From assembly GCA_030532415.1 (NCBI GenBank), contig JAUNLE010000009.1, positions 1 through 36,592 on the forward strand: a DNA stretch of 36,592 nt, read 5' to 3'. Below are positions 16,786 to 24,044 of this stretch, piece after piece. The position numbers and the translations under genes were made by a program. The DNA is from Coriobacteriia bacterium (GTDB taxonomy: Bacteria; Actinomycetota; Coriobacteriia; Coriobacteriales; JAEZZM01). Positions within the stretch are counted from its first letter, which is position 1. Each line of letters starts with the position of its first letter. The notes under the pieces were generated by a model. That model was not told the origin of the DNA. It saw only the letters and a program-made list of their open reading frames with translations, and made no database searches.

Positions 16786-17803
16786 AAGTAAGCAAAACCT
16801 CCGCTATCTGTACTGCATTTAAGGCAGCACCTTTTTTAATTTGATCGGCAACATTCCAAAAGGAAACGCCACTGTCTACACTGAAATCTTGACGAAGTCG
16901 TCCTATATACACCTCATCTTTACCTTGCGTAAATGCAGGCATAGGGTACAGATTTTCGTCGGGATTATCCATCATAATAATTCCTGGTGCCTTTGCAAGC
17001 GCATCTTGTACTTCATCGAAAGAAACTTCATCTTCAAATTCGACATTTATGTATTCTGAATGCGAACGCAAGACTGGTACACGAGCACAGTTTGCAGCAA
17101 CTTTAAGATCCGGTTCATGAAGAATTTTCTTGGTTTCTTCAATCATCTTCCATTCTTCTTTGGTAGACCCATCATCTAAAAAGACATCGATATGTGGGAT
17201 TACATTAAATGCAATTTGATCGGAGAAAGCTTTCACCGTAAGCTCTTTGCCATCTAGAAAATCCTGCGTTTGATCATAGAGCTCTTGCATTGCAGGTGCT
17301 CCTGCACCTGATGCTGCCTGATAGGTTGTAACAACAACGCGCTTAAGCGGACATAAATCATGAAGCGGTTTGAGTGCTACCAGCATTTGAATAGTAGAGC
17401 AATTTGGATTTGCAATGATGCCCTGGTGGGTGAAGACGTCTTCTGGATTTACCTCAGGCACAATTAGGGGTACATCTTCATGCATTCGAAAAGCGCTCGA
17501 GTTATCAATCATAATAACTCCCTTTTCGCGCAAAATATCTTTGTATGAAAGTGACATTTCGGATCCTGCCGCAAAGAAAGCAAGGTCAACCCCATCAAAA
17601 GATGAAGGACTCATTTCCTCCACTTCAATTGCTTCGCCTTTCACCGTAATCGTTTTACCGGCAGAGCGAGCAGAGGCTAAAAGTTTCAGTTTTGAATAGG
17701 GGAAGTCTCGCTCTTCAAGTACCTTGATCATTTCTTGTCCAACAGCTCCCGTACAACCAGCAAGGGCAATAACAGGATTTTGAGGAAGTGCGTGAAAACT
17801 CAT
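16775..17803 (-). CDS. asd: Aspartate-semialdehyde dehydrogenase
   Basis: 342 aa, normal size. It reduces aspartyl phosphate to aspartate semialdehyde with NADPH, feeding lysine/diaminopimelate, threonine and methionine synthesis. The NADP site GCTGAVGQE (residues 16-24) and the catalytic cysteine C134 in NPNCSTIQ are present. The acid-base His lies in VPVLRSHSE; the family more often has G in place of the S before that His. ATG 17803 overlaps the upstream traX-like stop as ATGA, and AGGAG lies 6 nt ahead of it inside that gene. Coupled to queT downstream. Confidence 0.97.
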   Translation of the reverse strand: MSFHALPQNPVIALAGCTGAVGQEMIKVLEERDFPYSKLKLLASARSAGKTITVKGEAIEVEEMSPSSFDGVDLAFFAAGSEMSLSYKDILREKGVIMIDNSSAFRMHEDVPLIVPEVNPEDVFTHQGIIANPNCSTIQMLVALKPLHDLCPLKRVVVTTYQAASGAGAPAMQELYDQTQDFLDGKELTVKAFSDQIAFNVIPHIDVFLDDGSTKEEWKMIEETKKILHEPDLKVAANCARVPVLRSHSEYINVEFEDEVSFDEVQDALAKAPGIIMMDNPDENLYPMPAFTQGKDEVYIGRLRQDFSVDSGVSFWNVADQIKKGAALNAVQIAEVLLTYEL

Positions 17804-18660
17804 AACAAACTCCTAATAAAAGATAGTATTACGCTTGAGCTATGATCAGGCGCAAGGCTTATCATATCTGGAAGCGGACTAAAACCCAATTTGTATGCCA
17901 GTAAACTCAAGACAATAAATTGTAGTGGATATACCAGGTAGAAAAGCTTCGATAGCTTTTTGCTTCGCAAAGAAAACTTGGCCGGATACGCGTTTGAAAA
18001 CACCAGGATTAAAAGGGCAAAAGCCGCATAAATCTGTAAGGAGATTCTTGTAGTTTGATAAACAATCATCAATTTGAGTACATAACCAAGGGAAATAACA
18101 GCGACACCTGCTGCTTGTCCTAGGTGCGCTCGTAATTTATCGCTCTTCGCACCAAAAATTACGAGTTTAAAGACCAAGACCGTCATCACACCAATGCCAC
18201 CGTAGTCGACTCTTAAGAGCTCAGCTAAGACATAGCCGACAATGAAGGCCAAAAGCCACGACCACCAGGCACCTTTGAATTTCTTGACGAATATATACAT
18301 AAGAATGGCAATGCTAAAAGTGAACAAGACGTTTTGTCCCAAAAGACTAAAAACGCTGTGCCGCGTAGCAATATTAAAGGGAATTTCTGAGATCAAGGCG
18401 AAAAGGAAGATGCGGCTTAAATACTTCCACTCTGAACGCGTGTACTGCAAACCAATCGCAACGGCATAGGCAAAGAGCGGAAAGGCAAGGCGACCTATAA
18501 TTCGACCAATTTCAGCATCATAAAAAAGCATGAGGGCTGTATGGTCGACAATCATGAGAATCATCGCCGCCCACTTTATAATCGTTAACACCTGAGCCTC
18601 ACGTTTTGATTCGGCAAGTGAGGGCGCATGTGCCACAGTATTTCGAAGCTCTTCTTGCAT
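17800..18660 (-). CDS. TraX-family membrane protein
   Basis: 286 aa, about eight membrane helices after a 25-residue soluble N-terminus. It begins with the TraX hallmark IKWAAMILMIVDHTALMLF, followed by GRLAFPLFAYAVAIGL and SEIPFNI. TraX of the F plasmid acetylates pilin, but chromosomal relatives are common in Gram-positive bacteria without any conjugation system and may acylate cell-surface molecules. No conjugation genes are near. AAGG lies 6 nt before ATG 18660, and a TACAAT -10-like hexamer (reverse strand, 18699-18694) is just upstream. First gene of the eight-gene reverse run; overlaps asd by 4 nt. Confidence 0.88.
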   Translation of the reverse strand: MQEELRNTVAHAPSLAESKREAQVLTIIKWAAMILMIVDHTALMLFYDAEIGRIIGRLAFPLFAYAVAIGLQYTRSEWKYLSRIFLFALISEIPFNIATRHSVFSLLGQNVLFTFSIAILMYIFVKKFKGAWWSWLLAFIVGYVLAELLRVDYGGIGVMTVLVFKLVIFGAKSDKLRAHLGQAAGVAVISLGYVLKLMIVYQTTRISLQIYAAFALLILVFSNAYPAKFSLRSKKLSKLFYLVYPLQFIVLSLLAYKLGFSPLPDMISLAPDHSSSVILSFIRSLL

Positions 18661-18791
18661 ACCTAACCTTATCTGTTAAAAGAGTTTTATCCTATTGTAC
18701 GCGTAAGTTTGGATAGCTAAGATAAGATGTTAATTACTCTTACTTTACACATCCTTTTAGGTACCTTCCTAATTTGATTTAAGGAGCTAAG

Positions 18792-19757
18792 ATGCCTGCA
18801 TTAATCACCCATGCTTTAATGGGCGAAAACGTGTTAGAAAATCTAGCGCACGCGCAAACATATTCACATAATGAACGACGTGCTTTTTTACTTGGGACAC
18901 AAGGTCCTGACCCGTATTTCTTCAGATTTTCTAACTTACATGCAACGCCCGCTCATCACTTAGCTAAAAACTTACACTACTACAAGATAGCCGAACAATT
19001 TTATTCCTACTACGACGCCCTCTTATATTTGGACGAAGCAGATAAGCCACTTGGCAAGGCTTATCTCTTGGGATTTTTGACCCACTATAGCTTAGATAGC
19101 CTTGCGCATCCTTTTATTTATGCGCAGCAAGCCGAACTAATTCAAGCAAGCCCCGACTTATCGTTAGCCGCACGCGAACTTCATTCAGCTATAGAGTCTG
19201 ATATTGATACCAGCATGCTTATGCATATGCATCAGTATGAGGTGAGCCATGCCTATATTTTGTCGCTACTCAAAGCGCCCCGTGAAGTCATTGAAATTGC
19301 CGGGCTTTTGCATGCGTATGTGGCACGCAATGTCTATAGCTTAGACATTCATGAGGATGAATTTAAACACTCCCTTGCCGATATGCGTGCTATATACCAC
19401 CTTGTTGAGGATGAATCGAGCTCTCATGCACAATTGGCATCAAAACTTGAGCAGCTCATAAGAAAAAAGTCTATCTTAGGGGCGCTTGCCCATCGCAGTC
19501 AATCCGACAAGACCGACCTTGCGCTCAATCTTGAGCACCACGCATGGAAAGACCCTTATCACCGACACACAAGTCATGAAAGTTTTATTGACATATTCGC
19601 GAAGGCAAGCGAAGCATTTCAAAAGAATTGCCAGGTCTTTTTACAAGGCGGACCTATGGAAGATATTTCTAAGCACACCAATTATTATGGGCAGCCTTTA
19701 GATGAATCTGAATTGTTTACGCTTGTCGAAAACGAGGATGAAAAATCTTGGGAGTAA
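18792..19757 (+). CDS. Zinc-dependent phospholipase C-like protein
   Basis: 321 aa. Matches the Zn_dep_PLPC family (PF00882) by MPALITHALMG at the start, LGTQGPDPYFF (about 37-47), YLLGFLTHYSLDSLAHPFI (about 92-110) and ELHSAIESDID. These His and Asp residues are the metal ligands of phospholipase C. It lacks a signal peptide, unlike secreted toxins of the family, so it is probably an intracellular or housekeeping relative of unknown substrate. AAGGAG lies 6 nt before ATG 18792. It is divergent from the traX-like gene and convergent with porB. Confidence 0.9.
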   Translation: MPALITHALMGENVLENLAHAQTYSHNERRAFLLGTQGPDPYFFRFSNLHATPAHHLAKNLHYYKIAEQFYSYYDALLYLDEADKPLGKAYLLGFLTHYSLDSLAHPFIYAQQAELIQASPDLSLAARELHSAIESDIDTSMLMHMHQYEVSHAYILSLLKAPREVIEIAGLLHAYVARNVYSLDIHEDEFKHSLADMRAIYHLVEDESSSHAQLASKLEQLIRKKSILGALAHRSQSDKTDLALNLEHHAWKDPYHRHTSHESFIDIFAKASEAFQKNCQVFLQGGPMEDISKHTNYYGQPLDESELFTLVENEDEKSWE

Positions 19758-19768
19758 GAGCAAATAAA

Positions 19769-19835
19769 ACTAGTAAGTAAGCCTTTCGGGCTTAATTTCC
19801 TTTCAAGCCTGTTTTGAAAAGACTTACTTACTAGT
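19769..19835. repeat. Branched palindrome between convergent genes
   Basis: A perfect 13-bp inverted repeat, ACTAGTAAGTAAG (19769-19781) with CTTACTTACTAGT (19823-19835), encloses 41 nt. Inside are AAGCC/GGCTT around TTTCG (19779-19793, sharing three bases with the outer stem) and the perfect TTTCAA/TTGAAA (19801-19806, 19814-19819). Read as RNA it could form a three-way junction. It lies between the stops of the phospholipase C-like gene and porB. There is no strong T-run on the plus strand; the reverse strand has TTTTATTT after it, so it may end the por transcript. A structured RNA or small mobile repeat is also possible. Confidence 0.75.
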
Positions 19836-19848
19836 AAGGCGTGCTTAT

Positions 19849-20811
19849 TTAAGATTCTTGCGTTTCTTTTTTCACGAGATATTGTGAACCTAAAACACGA
19901 TTGCGCAGGTATTCCATTTGTTCGTCAACCATTGCTTGCATCTCTTGGCGAACTTCTTCCATGCCCGGCTTAAATAAGTGCTTAAAACGGCCCTGTGCTT
20001 TTAGGAATTCATCCAAAGGCTTTGGTCGCTTTGGATCTTTGAGCGTCCACACACCATGGTCTACCTCGAACAGTGGCCAGTAGTTCGTATCGACACCTAA
20101 CTTCGCAATAGAAATCGTGCTTTGTGAAGGATGTCTCCAACCACGTGGACATGGGGCCAAAATGTTCAAGAAGGCAGGTCCTTCATACCTAATGGCTTTT
20201 TCAGCCTTAGTTACTAAATCTTGCCAGTGCGAAACCGAAGCTTGAGCTACATAGGGAATATGGTGTGCTGCCATAATCGAAGTTAAATCCTTAGAACGCT
20301 GCACCTTTCCGTGTAGGACTTCTCCAACTTCAGAGGTGGTAGTCCATGCACCAAAAGGAGTAGCTCCGCTTCGTTCAATACCCGTGTTCATGTAAGCGCC
20401 GTTGTCGTAGCACACATACACCATGTCATGACCGCGCTCCATAGCACCAGAAAGTGCCTGCAGGCCTATATCGTAGGTACCACCATCTCCACCAAAGGTA
20501 ATAAACTTAATCTCTTTATCTTGAGGAATTTGTCCTGAACGCTTCATCGCTTTATAGGCAGCTTCTACACCTGACATAGTGGATGCTGCATTCTCGAATG
20601 CATTGTGGATGAAGGGCGTATTCCAGGCAGTATAGGGAAAGAGCGTGGTTGAAACTTCTAAACAACCCGTTGCGCAACCCGTTACGACTGGGGTGTCTCC
20701 CGCTGCCATTAAAACTTGACGAACCGCAATTGAAGCGCCACAGCCAGGACAAAGGCGATGACCAGCCTCAAGACGTTCGTCAATTTGCGTTAAGTCTTTT
20801 ATATTAGCCAT
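19849..20811 (-). CDS. porB: Pyruvate:ferredoxin oxidoreductase, beta subunit
   Basis: 320 aa. The thiamine-diphosphate-binding subunit; the complex splits pyruvate with CoA to acetyl-CoA, CO2 and reduced ferredoxin. Cluster cysteines C21 and C24 (LCPGCGAS), CATGCLEV (C46, C50), the TPP motif starting at G108-D109-G110 (FGGDGGTYDIG), and DNGAYMNTGIERSG, which follows the pyruvate-type PorB pattern, are all present. APCPRGW supplies the later cysteine. A 2-oxoisovalerate enzyme (VOR) is the alternative. ATG 20811 has AAGGAG that overlaps the porA stop. Last gene of porCDAB. Confidence 0.92.
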   Translation of the reverse strand: MANIKDLTQIDERLEAGHRLCPGCGASIAVRQVLMAAGDTPVVTGCATGCLEVSTTLFPYTAWNTPFIHNAFENAASTMSGVEAAYKAMKRSGQIPQDKEIKFITFGGDGGTYDIGLQALSGAMERGHDMVYVCYDNGAYMNTGIERSGATPFGAWTTTSEVGEVLHGKVQRSKDLTSIMAAHHIPYVAQASVSHWQDLVTKAEKAIRYEGPAFLNILAPCPRGWRHPSQSTISIAKLGVDTNYWPLFEVDHGVWTLKDPKRPKPLDEFLKAQGRFKHLFKPGMEEVRQEMQAMVDEQMEYLRNRVLGSQYLVKKETQES

Positions 20812-20814
20812 CTA

Positions 20815-22011
20815 TTACTCCTTAGAGCGGCCGCCAACGTAGCTTACTTCACGCGCGGGCTTTTTGTTGTTCATCAGGTCGTCTAGGTCTTCGAAAACTT
20901 TTTGACACAGTTCCATAGTGACATCGGCACCACCAAGACCATAAACGTAGTTTCGTACCAGTGGTCGATTTTCAGCATCGTAAAGCGCGCTTTTTACCTC
21001 TAAACATAAGGGCGCTTCACGAGATCCAAAGGAATCGGCGCGGTCAAGCACAGCAACTGCCTTGGCTTTCGAAAGGGCTTCTGCAAGCTCTTGGTATGGG
21101 AAAGGTCTAAAGAGCCTTACGCCAATAACGCCAACTTTTTCGCCTTGTGCTCTGAGTTCGCGTGCTTTAGCTCTAAAGTTTCCTGCAGCCGAACCAATGA
21201 TGACCACCACTTTTTCAGCATCCTCAAGACCAAAGGTATTGATTGGAGCAAAGGGGCGACCGCAAACTTGCTCCCATTCGTCTCCAATGTTTTTGATGAT
21301 AGGAAGTGAGTTTTCCATCGCAAGGCGCTCGGCATACTTAACTTCCATATACACGTTGCCTAGGTTTGCAAACATACCATGTGAAACAGGATTATCGGTA
21401 TCGAGCAGGGCATTTTGTGGCTTATTTGGTCCTACGAAGTCTTTAACATCCTGATCATCGTTAATTTCGCAGCGCTCAAGCGCGTGAGAGGTAACGAAAC
21501 CATCAAGGCAGCTCATGACTGGCAGGCGTACCTCGGGGTGTTCGGCAATCTTAAACGCTAAGATTGTATTGTCATAGGCTTCTTGGGCATTTTCAGCAAA
21601 AAGCATTATCCAGCCTGTGTCGCGCGAACCCATGGCATCTGAGTGATCGCCGTGGATGTTAATAGGAGCAGAAAGCGCACGGTTTGCATTTGCCATCACA
21701 ATTGGAAGCCTCATACCGGAAGCTACGTGCAGCTCTTCCCACATGAAGGCAAGACCTTGAGATGCCGTTGCCGTTGCCGCGCGTGCTCCAGCTGCAGAAG
21801 CACCAATAGTTGCCGACATCGCAGAGTGCTCAGATTCAACCTGAACATATTCGGTATGTACCAGACCATCGGCAACAAACTTCGCAAAGCGCTCAACGAT
21901 AATCGTTTGAGGAGTAATTGGATAGGCGGCTACTACATCGGGGTCAATTTGTCTGAAAGCTTCAGCGATCATTAAGTCGCCTGAAGATGCTACTACTTTT
22001 ACATCTCGCAT
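20815..22011 (-). CDS. porA: Pyruvate:ferredoxin oxidoreductase, alpha subunit
   Basis: 398 aa. Carries the pyrimidine-binding and transketolase C-terminal-like parts: AAYPITPQTIIVERFA (about 34-49), VQVESEHSAMSATIGASAAG, ATASQGLAFMWEELHVASG, and VGVIGVRLFRPFP with VAVLDRADSFG near residue 320. The gene order C-D-A-B equals that of hyperthermophile and other anaerobe por operons. Its ATG overlaps the porD end by 13 nt, so synthesis of the subunits is probably coupled. Normal length. Confidence 0.94.
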   Translation of the reverse strand: MRDVKVVASSGDLMIAEAFRQIDPDVVAAYPITPQTIIVERFAKFVADGLVHTEYVQVESEHSAMSATIGASAAGARAATATASQGLAFMWEELHVASGMRLPIVMANANRALSAPINIHGDHSDAMGSRDTGWIMLFAENAQEAYDNTILAFKIAEHPEVRLPVMSCLDGFVTSHALERCEINDDQDVKDFVGPNKPQNALLDTDNPVSHGMFANLGNVYMEVKYAERLAMENSLPIIKNIGDEWEQVCGRPFAPINTFGLEDAEKVVVIIGSAAGNFRAKARELRAQGEKVGVIGVRLFRPFPYQELAEALSKAKAVAVLDRADSFGSREAPLCLEVKSALYDAENRPLVRNYVYGLGGADVTMELCQKVFEDLDDLMNNKKPAREVSYVGGRSKE

Positions 22012-22328
22012 ACGCCAATTCCTTTCGCATCTTCTTCATTCATCATGCTTAGCGCATCGAAACGACATACTTCAACGCAGATGCCACAACCTTTGCAGTG
22101 AAAGAGGTCGATTCCTGTCATCACCTTGTCGGCTACGAGAACTGAAGAATCTGGGCAGTGCATCCAGCACAGCATGCAGTCGGTGCATTTTTCTCTATCG
22201 TAAATTGGGCGCTCGGTACGCCATGCGCCCGTATTATATTGAGCGGAAGTTCCTGCCTCAATTGCAACGAGACCTTCCGGAAGTTCTTGGTAGGTCCATT
22301 CAGGCTCTTTTGATATATCCCATGCCAT
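21999..22328 (-). CDS. porD: Pyruvate:ferredoxin oxidoreductase, delta (ferredoxin) subunit
   Basis: 109 aa. Two [4Fe-4S] ferredoxin motifs: C48/C51/C54/C58 (CTDCMLCWMHCP) and C78/C81/C84/C88 (CKGCGICVEVC). The second motif has the usual basic-hydrophobic follow-on rather than a proline. This subunit passes electrons from the TPP site to ferredoxin. Its ATG shares one base with the porC stop (TAATG). Confidence 0.95.
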   Translation of the reverse strand: MAWDISKEPEWTYQELPEGLVAIEAGTSAQYNTGAWRTERPIYDREKCTDCMLCWMHCPDSSVLVADKVMTGIDLFHCKGCGICVEVCRFDALSMMNEEDAKGIGVCEM

Positions 22329-22900
22329 TAATAACTCACATCCTCATAGGCCATTTGTATTGACTCAAGATTACCTTGGACAACTTGTTGTGAGAATTTT
22401 TCAGAAAACGAACGCTCAACATGGTCAAGCAAGTTATCAAGGCTGATAAGCTCGGTGAACTTGGAAAGCGCTCCAGCTATCGGAGCATTAGGGATGTCGC
22501 GGCCAATAGTATCAAGCGCAATATCGGTTGCAGGCACAACTGCGACCTCAATACCTTCAGAACAGCCAAGCTTTTCTTCCATATCCTCTTTACAAAGGCG
22601 TGTATTTACTAGAATCTTTCCATTAGGTTTGATTCCTTCAAGAACATCAGTCAATTCAATTAAGGTATCATCCAAAATAATTACGATATCTGGATGAGTA
22701 ACATTGTTATGAATTTCAATTGGTTCATCTGATACACGCGTATACGCACGTAAAGGAGCGCCCGTACGTTCTGGGCCATATTCTGGCATCGATTGCATGA
22801 ACTTGCCTTCTTCAAGAGCAGTCTCTGCAATAAGTTGAGATGCCGTGACCGCGCCTTGACCAGCGCGAGCATGCCAACGAATTTCAACCAATCCTTGCAT
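22328..22900 (-). CDS. porC: Pyruvate:ferredoxin oxidoreductase, gamma subunit
   Basis: 190 aa. The CoA-side gamma subunit, recognised by EIRWHARAGQGAVTASQLIA (about 6-25) and MPEYGPERTGAPLRAYTR (about 39-56). ATG 22900 has GGAGG 8 nt upstream. First gene of the operon, with a good -10 hexamer 40 bp upstream. Confidence 0.94.
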   Translation of the reverse strand: MQGLVEIRWHARAGQGAVTASQLIAETALEEGKFMQSMPEYGPERTGAPLRAYTRVSDEPIEIHNNVTHPDIVIILDDTLIELTDVLEGIKPNGKILVNTRLCKEDMEEKLGCSEGIEVAVVPATDIALDTIGRDIPNAPIAGALSKFTELISLDNLLDHVERSFSEKFSQQVVQGNLESIQMAYEDVSY

Positions 22901-22939
22901 TAAGCAACCTCCAATGTAGTGGGTCGGCGAAGTACATTA

Positions 22940-22968
22940 ATTATAAGAGAGGATAATAGAAAATGGAA
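22940..22968 (-). promoter_or_regulatory. Candidate porCDAB promoter
   Basis: On the reverse strand a perfect -10, TATAAT (22945-22940), with 17 bp to a weak -35, TTCCAT (22968-22963). It lies 40 bp before the porC ATG. Confidence 0.6.
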
Positions 22969-23055
22969 AAGGGAGGCGAAAAAAGGCAGTAAACGGGCTT
23001 AAAAATTGATTTTAATCACATTTACGATGAAAATTTTGGCTTTTAATTCAAACTC

Positions 23056-23652
23056 TTATAATTCGCGTCTATCACTTAAGGCACGGCCGAGCGTAACCTC
23101 GTCGGCATAATCAAGGTCCCCTCCTACGGGAAGGCCACTTGCAAGACGACTTACTGTAAGTCCAAGAGGTTTTAAAAAACGAGCGATATAGCTTGCGGTT
23201 GTTTCGCCTTCAAGGTTTGGACTTGTTGCTAGAATAACTTCTTCAACTGGCTCTTGAGCAAGGCGAGATAGAAGCTCTTGTATATGAAGTTGTTCAGGAC
23301 CTATCTTATCCATAGGCGAGATAAGCCCGCCAAGAACATGATAATACCCGTTAAATGCACCTGTACGTTCAAGCGCGCCAACATCACGAGGCTCTGCAAC
23401 AACACAAAGCATGCTTTGGTCACGAGATTCGTCTTGGCAAATCTCGCATAAATCATCGGTCGCATATGAAAAACAGCGAGAACAAAAATGCACGTCGCGC
23501 TTTGCCTCAAGAATTGCTTGGGCTAGTCGACGTGCTTGTTCTTCATCTGCATTTAATAGAAAATAAGCGATGCGTTGAGCTGATTTTGGTCCAATTCCTG
23601 GAAGACGCCCAAATTCGTCGAGCAATCGCTCAAAAACATCGCTATGTTTCAC
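23056..23652 (-). CDS. recR: Recombination mediator RecR
   Basis: 198 aa, standard size. RecR works with RecF/RecO to load RecA at gaps. Helix-hairpin-helix GRLPGIGPKSAQRIA (15-29), zinc finger C57/C60/C69/C72 (FCSRC, LCEIC), and Toprim starting VVAEPRDVGALE (about 84-95) are all intact, as is the C-terminal SGLPVGGDLDYAD. The start is GTG 23652, whose G is the last base of the ybaB stop (TAGTG), so translation is coupled. Confidence 0.97.
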   Translation of the reverse strand: MKHSDVFERLLDEFGRLPGIGPKSAQRIAYFLLNADEEQARRLAQAILEAKRDVHFCSRCFSYATDDLCEICQDESRDQSMLCVVAEPRDVGALERTGAFNGYYHVLGGLISPMDKIGPEQLHIQELLSRLAQEPVEEVILATSPNLEGETTASYIARFLKPLGLTVSRLASGLPVGGDLDYADEVTLGRALSDRREL

Positions 23653-23960
23653 TAGAATAATCCTGGTAGATTTAAATTACCGGTTACTGAACCCATGCGC
23701 TGTGTGCTTAGTTCGTTTGCTGAACGAAGTGCCTCGTTAACTGCAGCAACAATCATATCCTGCAAAAGCTCAACATCTTCTGGATCTACCGCTTCTTTAT
23801 CAATTGTGATTGACTTGAGCTCTCCGGTTCCACTTACGACAGCCTTAACCATGCCGCCGCCAGCAGTTGCATCGACTTCAACATCTTGCATTTGATCTTG
23901 AATCTGAGCAAGCTGTTCTTGCATTTTACGAGCTTGCTTCATCATTTGTTTCATGTCCAT
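23652..23960 (-). CDS. ybaB: YbaB/EbfC nucleoid-associated protein
   Basis: 102 aa. Small DNA-binding dimer usually encoded between dnaX and recR. The start MDMKQMMKQARKMQEQLAQI and the central VVSGTGELKSITID follow the family. ATG 23960 is preferred: GAGAAAG lies 9 nt upstream, and the six-residue longer TTG frame from 23978 has no ribosome site. Here dnaX is more than 4 kb upstream rather than adjacent, so the gene needs its own promoter or read-through from the wall-protein gene; a TAGAAT -10-like hexamer lies in the 84-bp gap. Confidence 0.93.
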   Translation of the reverse strand: MDMKQMMKQARKMQEQLAQIQDQMQDVEVDATAGGGMVKAVVSGTGELKSITIDKEAVDPEDVELLQDMIVAAVNEALRSANELSTQRMGSVTGNLNLPGLF

Positions 23961-24044
23961 ACGAATTAACTTTCTCAAGAAGGTGTTATTGCTGCTTATT
24001 CTATCAAGTCTTCAAGCCATAAAGAAAGCGCTAACTAAAATTCC

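Noticed and set aside
16786-16830. preQ1 riboswitch ahead of queT
   Set aside because: queT overlaps asd and has no leader; no preQ1 aptamer pattern seen.
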